In this document: positions 14,050 through 27,599 of the stretch, one piece after another
How positions within the stretch are numbered: position 1 is the first letter of the stretch
How the letters are laid out: the number at the start of each line of letters is the position of its first letter
Assembly (NCBI GenBank): GCA_964036665.1
Contig: OZ038527.1
Location: 13,609,835-13,673,834, forward strand
DNA length: 64,000 nt
Source of the DNA: Gordius sp. MW1
Taxonomy: Eukaryota; Nematomorpha; Gordioida; Gordea; Gordiidae
Reading direction: 5' to 3'
Notes under the pieces: model-generated
What the model was told of the DNA's origin: nothing
The model's input: only the letters and a program-made list of their open reading frames with translations
Database searches by the model: none
Made by a program: the position numbers and the translations under genes

Positions 14050-16740
14050 TAAAAATATTCATTTTTTTCGATTCTATGTGAAAGAGCGTATAAAAATATA
14101 TAAAAATAAGCCAATTTGAGAATCCTATTATCCTCGATTGACTTCCGAAAAGAGGTTTTAAGCTGCGAGAACTATCATTTTGACAAAAGACAACGTTTTA
14201 TTGTTGCGATTAGTTTGTTGTATCAAACGTGAGTGCTTAATTTTTGAAAACTGCTCTATGCAATCATGATTTCAAAGTAATAGTTTTCTGATTCTGATAA
14301 ATTTTTACTTTTTATCATGGAAACAACGTCTAAAAACGACAACTATCATCGGATGAATACGGTTGAAAGAAAAAAATGTGAAAAATTTTGAGGTAAAAAT
14401 ATTTATTTTTTTCAATTCTATGTGAAAGAGCTTGAAAAAATATATAAAAGTAAGCCGATTTGAGAATCCTATTATCCTCGATTGACTTCCGAAAAGAGGT
14501 TTTAAGCTGCGAGAACTATCATTTTGACAAAAGACAACGTTTTATTGTTGCGATTAGTTTGTTGTATCGCAACGTGAGTGCTTAATTTTTGAAAAATGCT
14601 CTATGCGATCATGATTTCAATGTAAGAGTTTTCTGATTCTGATAAATTTTTTACTTTTTATCATGGAAACAACGTCTGAAAACGACAACTTTCATCGGAT
14701 TAATACGGTTGAATAAAAAAATGTGAAAAATTTTGAGGTAAAAATATTCATTTTTTTCGATTCTATGTGAAAGAGCGTATAAAAATATATAAAAATAAGC
14801 CGATTTGAGAATCCTATTATCCTCGATTGACTTCCGAAAAGAGGTTTTAAGCTGCGAGAACTATCATTTTGACAAATAACAACGTTTTATTGTTGCGATT
14901 AGTTTGTTGTATCGCAACGTGAGTGCTTAATTTTTGAAAATTGCTCTATGCGATCATGATTTCAATGTGATAGTTTTCTGATCCTGATAAATTTTTACTT
15001 TTTATCATGGAAACAACGTCTGAAAACGACAGCTTTCATCGGATGAATACGGTTGAATAAAAAAATGTGAAAAATTTTGAGGTAAAAATATTTATTTTTT
15101 TGGATTCTATGTGAAAGAGCTTGAAAAAATATATAAAAGTAAGCCGATTTGAGAATCCTATTATCTTCGATTGACTTCCGAAAAGAGGTTTTAAGCTGCG
15201 AGAACTATCATTTTGACAAAAGACAACGTTTTATTGTTGCGATCAGTTTGTTGTATCGCAACGTGAGTGCTTAATTTTTGAAAATTGCTCTATGCGATCA
15301 TGATTTCAAAGTAATAGTTTTCTGATTCTGATAAATTTTTACTTTTTATCATGGAAACAACGTCTGAAAACGACTTTCATCGGATGAATACGGTTGAATA
15401 AAAAAATGTGAAAAATTGAGGTAAAAATATTTATTTTTTTCTATTCTATGTGAAAGAGCGTAAAAAAATAAGCCGATTTGAGAATCCTATTATCCTCGAT
15501 TGACTTCCGAAAAGAGGTTTTAAGCTGCGAGAACTATCATTTTGACAAAAGACAACGTTTTATTGTTGCGATTAGTTTGTTGTATCAAACGTGAGTGCTT
15601 AATTTTTGAAAACTGCTCTATGCAATCATGATTTCAAAGTAATAGTTTTCTGATTCTGATAAATTTTTACTTTTTATCATGGAAACAACGTCTAAAAACG
15701 ACAACTATCATCGGATGAATACGGTTGAAAGAAAAAAATGTGAAAAATTTTGAGGTAAAAATATTTATTTTTTTCAATTCTATGTGAAAGAGCTTGAAAA
15801 AATATATAAAAGTAAGCCGATTTGAGAATCCTATTATCCTCGATTGACTTCCGAAAAGAGGTTTTAAGCTGCGAGAACTATCATTTTGACAAAAGACAAC
15901 GTTTTATTGTTGCGATTAGTTTGTTGTATCGCAACGTGAGTGCTTAATTTTTGAAAAATGCTCTATGCGATCATGATTTCAATGTAAGAGTTTTCTGATT
16001 CTGATAAATTTTTTACTTTTTATCATGGAAACAACGTCTGAAAACGACAACTTTCATCGGATTAATACGGTTGAATAAAAAAATGTGAAAAATTTTGAGG
16101 TAAAAATATTCATTTTTTTCGATTCTATGTGAAAGAGCGTATAAAAATATATAAAAATAAGCCGATTTGAGAATCCTATTATCCTCGATTGACTTCCGAA
16201 AAGAGGTTTTAAGCTGCGAGAACTATCATTTTGACAAATAACAACGTTTTATTGTTGCGATTAGTTTGTTGTATCGCAACGTGAGTGCTTAATTTTTGAA
16301 AATTGCTCTATGCGATCATGATTTCAATGTGATAGTTTTCTGATCCTGATAAATTTTTACTTTTTATCATGGAAACAACGTCTGAAAACGACAGCTTTCA
16401 TCGGATGAATACGGTTGAATAAAAAAATGTGAAAAATTTTGAGGTAAAAATATTTATTTTTTTGGATTCTATGTGAAAGAGCTTGAAAAAATATATAAAA
16501 GTAAGCCGATTTGAGAATCCTATTATCTTCGATTGACTTCCGAAAAGAGGTTTTAAGCTGCGAGAACTATCATTTTGACAAAAGACAACGTTTTATTGTT
16601 GCGATCAGTTTGTTGTATCGCAACGTGAGTGCTTAATTTTTGAAAATTGCTCTATGCGATCATGATTTCAAAGTAATAGTTTTCTGATTCTGATAAATTT
16701 TTACTTTTTATCATGGAAACAACGTCTGAAAACGACAACT
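14050..16740. repeat. Four-monomer tandem duplication, period 1362 bp
   Basis: The TCAAACG variant is at 14223 and 15585, and the GATCCTG variant at 14980 and 16342. The GAAAAATGCTC and TGTAAGAGTTTTC tags lie between them in both copies, giving an offset of 1362 bp. The junction monomer near 15370-15480 is shortened: it lacks ACAACT before TTCATCGG and TATATAAAA before TAAGCCG. Unit ends are approximate. Confidence 0.85.
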
Positions 16741-19700
16741 TTCATCGGATGAATACGGTTGAATAAAAAAATGTGAAAAATTTTGAGGTAAAAATATTCA
16801 TTTTTTTCGCTTCTATGTGAAAGAGCGTAAAAAAATATATAAAAATAAGCCGATTTGAGAATCCTATTATCCTCGATTTACTTCCGAAAAGAGGTTTTAA
16901 GCTGCGAGAACTATCATTTTGACAAAAGACAACGTTTTATTGTTGCGATTTGTTTGTTGTATCGCAACGTGAGTGCTTAATTTTTGAAAACTGCTCTATG
17001 CAATCATGATTTCAAAGTAATAGTTTTCTGATTATGATAAATTTACTTTTTATCATGGAAACAACGTCTGAAAACGACAGCTTTCATCGGATGAATACGG
17101 TTGAATAAAAAAATGTGAAAAATTTTGAGGTAAAAATATTTATTTTTTTCGATTCTTTGTGAAAGAGCTTAAAAAAATATATAAAAGTAAGCCGATTTGA
17201 GAATCCTATTATCTTCGATTGACTTCAGAAAAGAGGTTTTAAGCTGCGAGAACTATCATTTTGACAAATAACAACGTTTTATTGTTGCAATTAGTTTGTT
17301 GTATCGCAACGTGAGTGCTTAATTTTTACAAACTGCTCTATGCAATCATGATTTCAAAGTAATAGTTTTCTGATTCTGATAAATTTTTACTTTTTATCAT
17401 GGAAACAACGTCTGAAAACTACAACTTTCATCGGATGAATACGGTTGAAAGAAAAAAATGTGAAAAATTTTGAGGTAAAAATATTTATTTTTTTCAATTC
17501 TATGTGAAAGAGCTTGAAAAAATATATAAAAGTAAGCCGATTTGAGAATCCTATTATCTTCGATTGACTTCCGAAAAGAGGTTTTAAGCTGCGAGAACTA
17601 TCATTTTGACAAAAGACAACGTTTTATTGTTGCGATTAGTTTGTTGTATGGTAACGTGAGTGCTTAATTTTTGAAAATTGCTCTATGCGATCAAGATTTC
17701 AAAGTAATAGTTTTCTGATTTTGATAAGTTTTTACTTTTTATCATGGAAACAACGTCTGAAAACGACAGCTTTCATCGGATGAATAGGGTTGAATAAAAA
17801 TATGTGAAAAATTTTGAGGTAAAAATATTCATTTTTTTCGATTCTATGTGAAAGAGCGTATAAAAATATATAAAAATAAGCCAATTTGAGAATCCTATTA
17901 TCCTCGATTGACTTCCGAAAAGAGGTTTTAAGCTGCGAGAACTATCATTTTGACAAAAGACAACGTTTTATTGTTGCGATTAGTTTGTTGTATCAAACGT
18001 GAGTGCTTAATTTTTGAAAACTGCTCTATGCAATCATGATTTCAAAGTAATAGTTTTCTGATTCTGATAAATTTTTACTTTTTATCATGGAAACAACGTC
18101 TAAAAACGACAACTATCATCGGATGAATACGGTTGAAAGAAAAAAATGTGAAAAATTTTGAGGTAAAAATATTTATTTTTTTCAATTCTATGTGAAAGAG
18201 CTTGAAAAAATATATAAAAGTAAGCCGATTTGAGAATCCTATTATCCTCGATTGACTTCCGAAAAGAGGTTTTAAGCTGCGAGAACTATCATTTTGACAA
18301 AAGACAACGTTTTATTGTTGCGATTAGTTTGTTGTATCGCAACGTGAGTGCTTAATTTTTGAAAAATGCTCTATGCGATCATGATTTCAATGTAAGAGTT
18401 TTCTGATTCTGATAAATTTTTTACTTTTTATCATGGAAACAACGTCTGAAAACGACAACTTTCATCGGATTAATACGGTTGAATAAAAAAATGTGAAAAA
18501 TTTTGAGGTAAAAATATTCATTTTTTTCGATTCTATGTGAAAGAGCGTATAAAAATATATAAAAATAAGCCGATTTGAGAATCCTATTATCCTCGATTGA
18601 CTTCCGAAAAGAGGTTTTAAGCTGCGAGAACTATCATTTTGACAAATAACAACGTTTTATTGTTGCGATTAGTTTGTTGTATCGCAACGTGAGTGCTTAA
18701 TTTTTGAAAATTGCTCTATGCGATCATGATTTCAATGTGATAGTTTTCTGATCCTGATAAATTTTTACTTTTTATCATGGAAACAACGTCTGAAAACGAC
18801 AGCTTTCATCGGATGAATACGGTTGAATAAAAAAATGTGAAAAATTTTGAGGTAAAAATATTTATTTTTTTGGATTCTATGTGAAAGAGCTTGAAAAAAT
18901 ATATAAAAGTAAGCCGATTTGAGAATCCTATTATCTTCGATTGACTTCCGAAAAGAGGTTTTAAGCTGCGAGAACTATCATTTTGACAAAAGACAACGTT
19001 TTATTGTTGCGATCAGTTTGTTGTATCGCAACGTGAGTGCTTAATTTTTGAAAATTGCTCTATGCGATCATGATTTCAAAGTAATAGTTTTCTGATTCTG
19101 ATAAATTTTTACTTTTTATCATGGAAACAACGTCTGAAAACGACAACTTTCATCGGATGAATACGGTTGAATAAAAAAATGTGAAAAATTTTGAGGTAAA
19201 AATATTCATTTTTTTCGCTTCTATGTGAAAGAGCGTAAAAAAATATATAAAAATAAGCCGATTTGAGAATCCTATTATCCTCGATTTACTTCCGAAAAGA
19301 GGTTTTAAGCTGCGAGAACTATCATTTTGACAAAAGACAACGTTTTATTGTTGCGATTTGTTTGTTGTATCGCAACGTGAGTGCTTAATTTTTGAAAACT
19401 GCTCTATGCAATCATGATTTCAAAGTAATAGTTTTCTGATTATGATAAATTTACTTTTTATCATGGAAACAACGTCTGAAAACGACAGCTTTCATCGGAT
19501 GAATACGGTTGAATAAAAAAATGTGAAAAATTTTGAGGTAAAAATATTTATTTTTTTCGATTCTTTGTGAAAGAGCTTAAAAAAATATATAAAAGTAAGC
19601 CGATTTGAGAATCCTATTATCTTCGATTGACTTCCGAAAAGAGGTTTTAAGCTGCGAGAACTATCATTTTGACAAATAACAACGTTTTATTGTTGCAATT

Positions 19701-21200
19701 AGTTTGTTGTATCGCAACGTGAGTGCTTAATTTTTAAAAACTGCTCTATGCAATCATGATTTCAAAGTAATAGTTTTCTGATTCTGATAAATTTTTACTT
19801 TTTATCATGGAAACAACGTCTGAAAACTACAACTTTCATCGGATGAATACGGTTGAAAGAAAAAAATGTGAAAAATTTTGAGGTAAAAATATTTATTTTT
19901 TTCAATTCTATGTGAAAGAGCTTGAAAAAATATATAAAAGTAAGCCGATTTGAGAATCCTATTATCTTCGATTGACTTCCGAAAAGAGGTTTTAAGCTGC
20001 GAGAACTATCATTTTGACAAAAGACAACGTTTTATTGTTGCGATTAGTTTGTTGTATGGTAACGTGACTGCTTAATTTTTGAAAATTGCTCTATGCGATC
20101 AAGATTTCAAAGTAATAGTTTTCTGATTTTGATAAGTTTTTACTTTTTATCATGGAAACAACGTCTGAAAACGACAGCTTTCATCGGATGAATAGGGTTG
20201 AATAAAAATATGTGAAAAATTTTGAGGTAAAAATATTCATTTTTTTCGATTCTATGTGAAAGAGCGTATAAAAATATATAAAAATAAGCCAATTTGAGAA
20301 TCCTATTATCCTCGATTGACTTCCGAAAAGAGGTTTTAAGCTGCGAGAACTATCATTTTGACAAAAGACAACGTTTTATTGTTGCGATTAGTTTGTTGTA
20401 TCAAACGTGAGTGCTTAATTTTTGAAAACTGCTCTATGCAATCATGATTTCAAAGTAATAGTTTTCTGATTCTGATAAATTTTTACTTTTTATCATGGAA
20501 ACAACGTCTAAAAACGACAACTATCATCGGATGAATACGGTTGAAAGAAAAAAATGTGAAAAATTTTGAGGTAAAAATATTTATTTTTTTCAATTCTATG
20601 TGAAAGAGCTTGAAAAAATATATAAAAGTAAGCCGATTTGAGAATCCTATTATCCTCGATTGACTTCCGAAAAGAGGTTTTAAGCTGCGAGAACTATCAT
20701 TTTGACAAAAGACAACGTTTTATTGTTGCGATTAGTTTGTTGTATCGCAACGTGAGTGCTTAATTTTTGAAAAATGCTCTATGCGATCATGATTTCAATG
20801 TAAGAGTTTTCTGATTCTGATAAATTTTTTACTTTTTATCATGGAAACAACGTCTGAAAACGACAACTTTCATCGGATTAATACGGTTGAATAAAAAAAT
20901 GTGAAAAATTTTGAGGTAAAAATATTCATTTTTTTCGATTCTATGTGAAAGAGCGTATAAAAATATATAAAAATAAGCCGATTTGAGAATCCTATTATCC
21001 TCGATTGACTTCCGAAAAGAGGTTTTAAGCTGCGAGAACTATCATTTTGACAAATAACAACGTTTTATTGTTGCGATTAGTTTGTTGTATCGCAACGTGA
21101 GTGCTTAATTTTTGAAAATTGCTCTATGCGATCATGATTTCAATGTGATAGTTTTCTGATCCTGATAAATTTTTACTTTTTATCATGGAAACAACGTCTG
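16343..21200. repeat. Seven-monomer higher-order repeat, period 2408 bp, two copies
   Basis: Four independent markers give the same offset of 2408 bp: ATCCTG at 16343, 18751 and 21159; CGCTTCTATG near 16808 and 19216; ATGGTAACG at 17648 and 20056; TCAAACG at 17993 and 20401. The copies are about 16343-18750 and 18751-21158. Homology extends to about 21208, where the next monomer differs. The same marker series recurs upstream at offset 3770 (2408 plus 1362) and downstream at offset 3434 (ten monomers, for example CGCTTCTATG near 22650). The unit has therefore been copied repeatedly with different numbers of monomers inserted or lost. Confidence 0.9.
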
Positions 21201-24200
21201 AAAACGACAACTTTCATCGGATGAATACGGTTGAATAAAAAAATGTGAAAAATTTTGAGGTAAAAATATTGATTTTTTTTCGATTCTATGTGAAAGAGCG
21301 TAAAAAAATATATAAAAATAAGCCGATTTGAGAATCCTATTATCCTCGATTGACTTCCGAAAAGAGGTTTTAAGCTGCGAGAACTATCATTTTGACAAAT
21401 AACAACGTTTTATTGTTGCGATTAGTTTGTTGTATCGCAACGTGAGTGCTTAATTTTTGAAAATTGCTCTATGCGATCATGATTTCAAAGTAATAGTTTT
21501 CTGATTCTGATAAATTTTTACTTTTTATCATGGAAACAACGTCTGAAAACGACAACTTTCATCGGATGAATACGGTTGAATAAAAAAATGTGAAAATTTT
21601 TGAGGTAAAAATATTCATTTTTTTACATTCTATGTGAAGAGCGTAAAAAAATATATAAAAATAAGCCGATTTGAGAATCCTATTATCCTCGATTTACTTC
21701 CGAAAAGAGGTTTTAAGCTGCGAGAACTATCATTTTGACAAAAGACAACGTTTTATTGTTGCGATTTGTTTGATGTATCGCAACGTGAGTGCTTAATTTT
21801 TGAAAACTGCTCTATGCAATCATGATTTCAAAGTAGTAGTTTTCTGATTCTGATAAATTTTTTAATTTTTATCATGGAAACAACGTCTGAAAACGACAAC
21901 TTTCATCGGATTAATACGGTTGAATAAAAAAATGTGAAAAATTTTGAGGTAAAAATATTCATTTTTTTCGATTCTATGTGAAAGAGCGTAAAAAAATATA
22001 TAAAAATAAGCCGATTTGAGAATCCTATTATCCTCGATTGACTTCCGAAAAGAGGTTTTAAGCTGCGAGAACTATCATTTTGACAAAAGACAACGTTTTA
22101 TTGTTACGATTAGTTTGTTGTATCGCAACGTGAGTGCTTAATTTTTGAAAACTGCTCTATGCAATCATAATTTCAAAGTAATAGTTCTGATAAATTTTTA
22201 CTTTTTATCATGGAAACAACATCTGAAAACGACAGCTTTCATCGGATGAATACGGTTGAATAAAAAAATGTGAAAAATTTTGAGGTAAAAATATTTATTT
22301 TTTTGGATTCTATGTGAAAGAGCTTGAAAAAATATATAAAAGTAAGCCGATTTGAGAATCCTATTATCTTCGATTGACTTACGAAAAGAGGTTTTAAGCT
22401 GCGAGAACTATCATTTTGACAAAAGACAACGTTTTATTGTTGCGATCAGTTTGTTGTATCGCAACGTGAGTGCTTAATTTTTGAAAATTGCTCTATGCGA
22501 TCATGATTTCAAAGTAATAGTTTTCTGATTCTGATAAATTTTTACTTTTTATCATGGAAACAACGTCTGAAAACGACAACTTTCATCGGATGAATACGGT
22601 TGAATAAAAAAATGTGAAAAATTTTGAGGTAAAAATATTCATTTTTTTCGCTTCTATGTGAAAGAGCGTAAAAAAATATATAAAAATAAGCCGATTTGAG
22701 AATCCTATTATCCTCGATTTACTTCCGAAAAGAGGTTTTAAGCTGCGAGAACTATCATTTTGACAAAAGACAACGTTTTATTGTTGCGATTTGTTTGTTG
22801 TATCGCAACGTGAGTGCTTAATTTTTGAAAACTGCTCTATGCAATCATGATTTCAAAGTAATAGTTTTCTGATTATGATAAATTTACTTTTTATCATGGA
22901 AACAACGTCTGAAAACGACAGCTTTCATCGGATGAATACGGTTGAATAAAAAAATGTGAAAAATTTTGAGGTAAAAATATTTATTTTTTTCGATTCTTTG
23001 TGAAAGAGCTTAAAAAAATATATAAAAGTAAGCCGATTTGAGAATCCTATTATCTTCGATTGACTTCCGAAAAGAGGTTTTAAGCTGCGAGAACTATCAT
23101 TTTGACAAATAACAACGTTTTATTGTTGCGATTAGTTTGTTGTATCGCAACGTGAGTGCTTAATTTTTAAAAACTGCTCTATGCAATCATGATTTCAAAG
23201 TAATAGTTTTCTGATTCTGATAAATTTTTACTTTTTATCATGGAAACAACGTCTGAAAACTACAACTTTCATCGGATGAATACGGTTGAAAGAAAAAAAT
23301 GTGAAAAATTTTGAGGTAAAAATATTCATTTTTTTCAATTCTATGTGAAAGAGCTTGAAAAAATATATAAAAGTAAGCCGATTTGAGAATCCTATTATCT
23401 TCGATTGACTTCCGAAAAGAGGTTTTAAGCTGCGAGAACTATCATTTTGACAAAAGACAACGTTTTATTGTTGCGATTAGTTTGTTGTATGGTAACGTGA
23501 GTGCTTAATTTTTGAAAATTGCTCTATGCGATCAAGATTTCAAAGTAATAGTTTTCTGATTCTGATAAGTTTTTACTTTTTATCATGGAAACAACGTCTG
23601 AAAACGACAGCTTTCATCGGATGAATAGGGTTGAATAAAAATATGTGAAAAATTTTGAGGTAAAAATATTCATTTTTTTCGATTCTATGTGAAAGAGCGT
23701 ATAAAAATATATAAAAATAAGCCAATTTGAGAATCCTATTATCCTCGATTGACTTCCGAAAAGAGGTTTTAAGCTGCGAGAACTATCATTTTGACAAAAG
23801 ACAACGTTTTATTGTTGCGATTAGTTTGTTGTATCAAACGTGAGTGCTTAATTTTTGAAAACTGCTCTATGCAATCATGATTTCAAAGTAATAGTTTTCT
23901 GATTCTGATAAATTTTTACTTTTTATCATGGAAACAACGTCTAAAAACGACAACTATGATCGGATGAATACGGTTGAAAGAAAAAAATGTGAAAAATTTT
24001 GAGGTAAAAATATTTATTTTTTTCAATTCTATGTGAAAGAGCTTGAAAAAATATATAAAAGTAAGCCGATTTGAGAATCCTATTATCCTCGATTGACTTC
24101 CGAAAAGAGGTTTTAAGCTGCGAGAACTATCATTTTGACAAAAGACAACGTTTTATTGTTGCGATTAGTTTGTTGTATCGCAACGTGAGTGCTTAATTTT

Positions 24201-27200
24201 TGAAAAATGCTCTATGCGATCATGATTTCAATGTAAGAGTTTTCTGATTCTGATAAATTTTTTACTTTTTATCATGGAAACAACGTCTGAAAACGACAAC
24301 TTTCATCGGATTAATACGGTTGAATAAAAAAATGTGAAAAATTTTGAGGTAAAAATATTCATTTTTTTCGATTCTATGTGAAAGAGCGTAAAAAAATATA
24401 TAAAAATAAGCCTATTTGAGAATCCTATTATCCTCGATTGACTTCCGAAAAGAGGTTTTAAGCTGCGAGAACTATCATTTTGACAAAAGACAACGTTTTA
24501 TTGTTACGATTAGTTTGTTGTATCGCAACGTGAGTGCTTAATTTTTGAAAACTGCTCTATGCAATCATGATTTCAAAGTAATAGTTCTGATAAATTTTTA
24601 CTTTTTATCATGGAAACAACGTCTGAAAACGACAGCTTTCATCGGATGACGGTTGAATAAAAAAATGTGAAAAATTTTGAGGAAAAATATTTATTTTTTT
24701 CGATTCTATGTGAAAGAGCTTGAAAAAATATATAAAAGTAAGCCGATTTGAGAATCCTATTATCTTCGATTGACTTCCGAAAAGAGGTTTTAAGCTGCGA
24801 GAACTATCATTTTGACAAAAGACAACGTTTTATTGTTGCGATTAGTTTGTTGTATCGCAACGTGGTGCTTAATTTTTGAAAATTGCTCTATGCGATCATG
24901 ATTTCAAAGTAATAGTTTTCTGATTCTGATAAATTTTTTCTTTTTATCATGGAAACAACGTCTGAAAACGACAACTTTCATCGGATGAATACGGTTGAAT
25001 AAAAAAACGTGAAAAATTTTGAGGTAAAAATATTCATTTTTTTCGATTCTATGTGAAAGAGCGTAAAAAAATATATAAAAGTAAGCCGATTTGAGAATCC
25101 TATTATCCTTGATTGACTTCCGAAAAGAGGTTTTAAGCTGCGAGAACTATCATTTTGACAAATAACAACGTTTTATTGTTGCGATTAGTTTGTTGTATCG
25201 CAACGTGAGTGCTTAATTTTTGAAAATTGCTCTATGCGATCATGATTTCAAAGTAATAGTTTTCTGATTCTGATAAATTTTTTCTTTTTATCATGGAAAC
25301 AACGTCTGAAAACGACAACTTTCATCGGATGAATACGGTTGAATAAAAAAATGTGAAAAATTTTGAGGTAAAAATATTCATTTTTTTCGATTCTATGTGA
25401 AAGAGCGTATAAAAATATATAAAAATAAGCCAATTTGAGAATCCTATTATCCTCGATTGACTTCCGAAAAGAGGTTTTAAGCTGCGAGAACTATCATTTT
25501 GACAAAAGACAACGTTTTATTGTTGCGATTAGTTTGTTGTATCAAACGTGAGTGCTTAATTTTTAAAAACTGCTCTATGCAATCATGATTTCAAAGTAAT
25601 AATTTTCTGATTCTGATAAATTTTTACTTTTTATCATGGAAACAACGTCTAAAAACGACAACTATCATCGGATGAATACGGTTGAAAGAAAAAAAATGTG
25701 AAAAATTTTGAGGTAAAAATATTTAAATTCTATGTGAAAGAGCTTGAAAAAAATATACAAAAGTAAGCCGATTTGAGAATCCTATTATCCTCGATTGACT
25801 TCCGAAAAGAGGTTTTAAGCTGCGAGAACTATCATTTTGACAAAAGACAACGTTTTATTGTTGCGATTAGTTTGTTGTATCGCAACGTGAGTGCTTAATT
25901 TTTGAAAATTGCTCTATGCGATCATGATTTCAAAGTAATAGTTTTCTGATTATGATAAATTTACTTTTTATCATGGAAACAACGTCTGAAAACGACAGCT
26001 TTCATCGGATGAATACGGTTGAATAAAAAAATGTGAAAAATTTTGAGGTAAAAATATTTATTTTTTTCGATTCTTTGTGAAAGAGCTTAAAAAAATATAT
26101 AAAAGTAAGCCGATTTGAGAATCCTATTATCCTCGATTGACTTCCGAAAAGAGGTTTTAAGCTGCGAGAACTATCATTTTGACAAAAAACAACGTTTTAT
26201 TGTTGCGATTAGTTTGTTGTATCGCAACGTGAGTGCTTAATTTTTAAAAACTGCTCTATGCAATCATGATTTCAAAGAATAGTTTTCTGATTCTGATAAA
26301 TTTTTACTTTTTATCATGGAAACAACGTCTGAAAACGACAACTTTCATCGGATGAATACGGTTGAAAGAAAAAAATGTGAAAAATTTTGAGGTAAAAATA
26401 TTTATTTTTTTCAATTCTATGTGAAAGAGCTTGAAAAAATATATAAAAGTAAGCCGATTTGAGAATCCTATTATCTTCGATTGACTTCCGAAAAGAGGTT
26501 TTAAGCTGCGAGAACTATCATTTTGACAAAAGACCGTTTTATTGTTGCGATTAGTTTGTTGTATGGTAACGTGAGTGCTTAATTTTTGAAAATTGCTCTA
26601 TGCGATCAAGATTTCAAAGTAATAGTTTTCTGATTCTGATAAGTTTTTACTTTTTATCATGGAAACAACGTCTGAAAACGACAGCTTTCATCGGATGAAT
26701 AGGGTTGAATAAAAATATGTGAAAAATTTTGAGGTAAAAATATTCATTTTTTTCGATTCTATGTGAAAGAGCGTATAAAAATATATAAAAATAAGCCAAT
26801 TTGAGAATCCTATTATCCTCGATTGACTTCCGAAAAGAGGTTTTAAGCTGCGAGAACTATCATTTTGACAAAAGACAACGTTTTATTGTTGCGATTAGTT
26901 TGTTGTATCAAACGTGAGTGCTTAATTTTTGAAAACTGCTCTATGCAATCATGATTTCAAAGTAATAGTTTAGTGATTCTGATAAATTTTTACTTTTTAT
27001 CATGGAAACAACGTCTAAAAACGACAACTATCATCGGATGAATACGGTTGAAAGAAAAAAATGTGAACAATTTTGAGGTAAAAATATTTATTCTTTTCAA
27101 TTCTATGTGAAAGAGCTTGAAAAAAATATACAAAAGTAAGCCGATTTGAGAATCCTATTATCCTCGATTGACTTCCGAAAAGAGGTTTTAAGCTGCGAGA

Positions 27201-27599
27201 ACTATCATTTTGACAAAAGACAACGTTTTATTGTTACGATTAGTTTGTTGTATCGCAACGTGAGTGCTTAATTTTTGAAAACTTCTCTATGCAATCATGA
27301 TTTCAAAGTAATAGTTCTGATAAATTTTTACTTTTTATCATGGAAACAACGTCTGAAAACGACAGCTTTCATCGGATTAATACGGTTGAATATAAAAATG
27401 TGAAAAATTTTGAGGTAAAAATATTCATTTTTTTCGATTCTATGTGAAAGAGCGTAAAAAAATATATAAAAATAAGCCGATTTGAGAATCCTATTATCCT
27501 CGATTGACTTCCGAAAAGAGGTTTTAAGCTGCGAGAACTATCATTTTGACAAAAGACAACGTTTTATTGTTACGATTAGTTTGTTGTATCGCAACGTGA

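Noticed and set aside
25248-25433. 61-codon minus-strand reading frame in the satellite
   Set aside because: It arises where a local variant removes a stop in one monomer. Other monomers of the same family are interrupted, composition is that of the repeat, and no motif is present.
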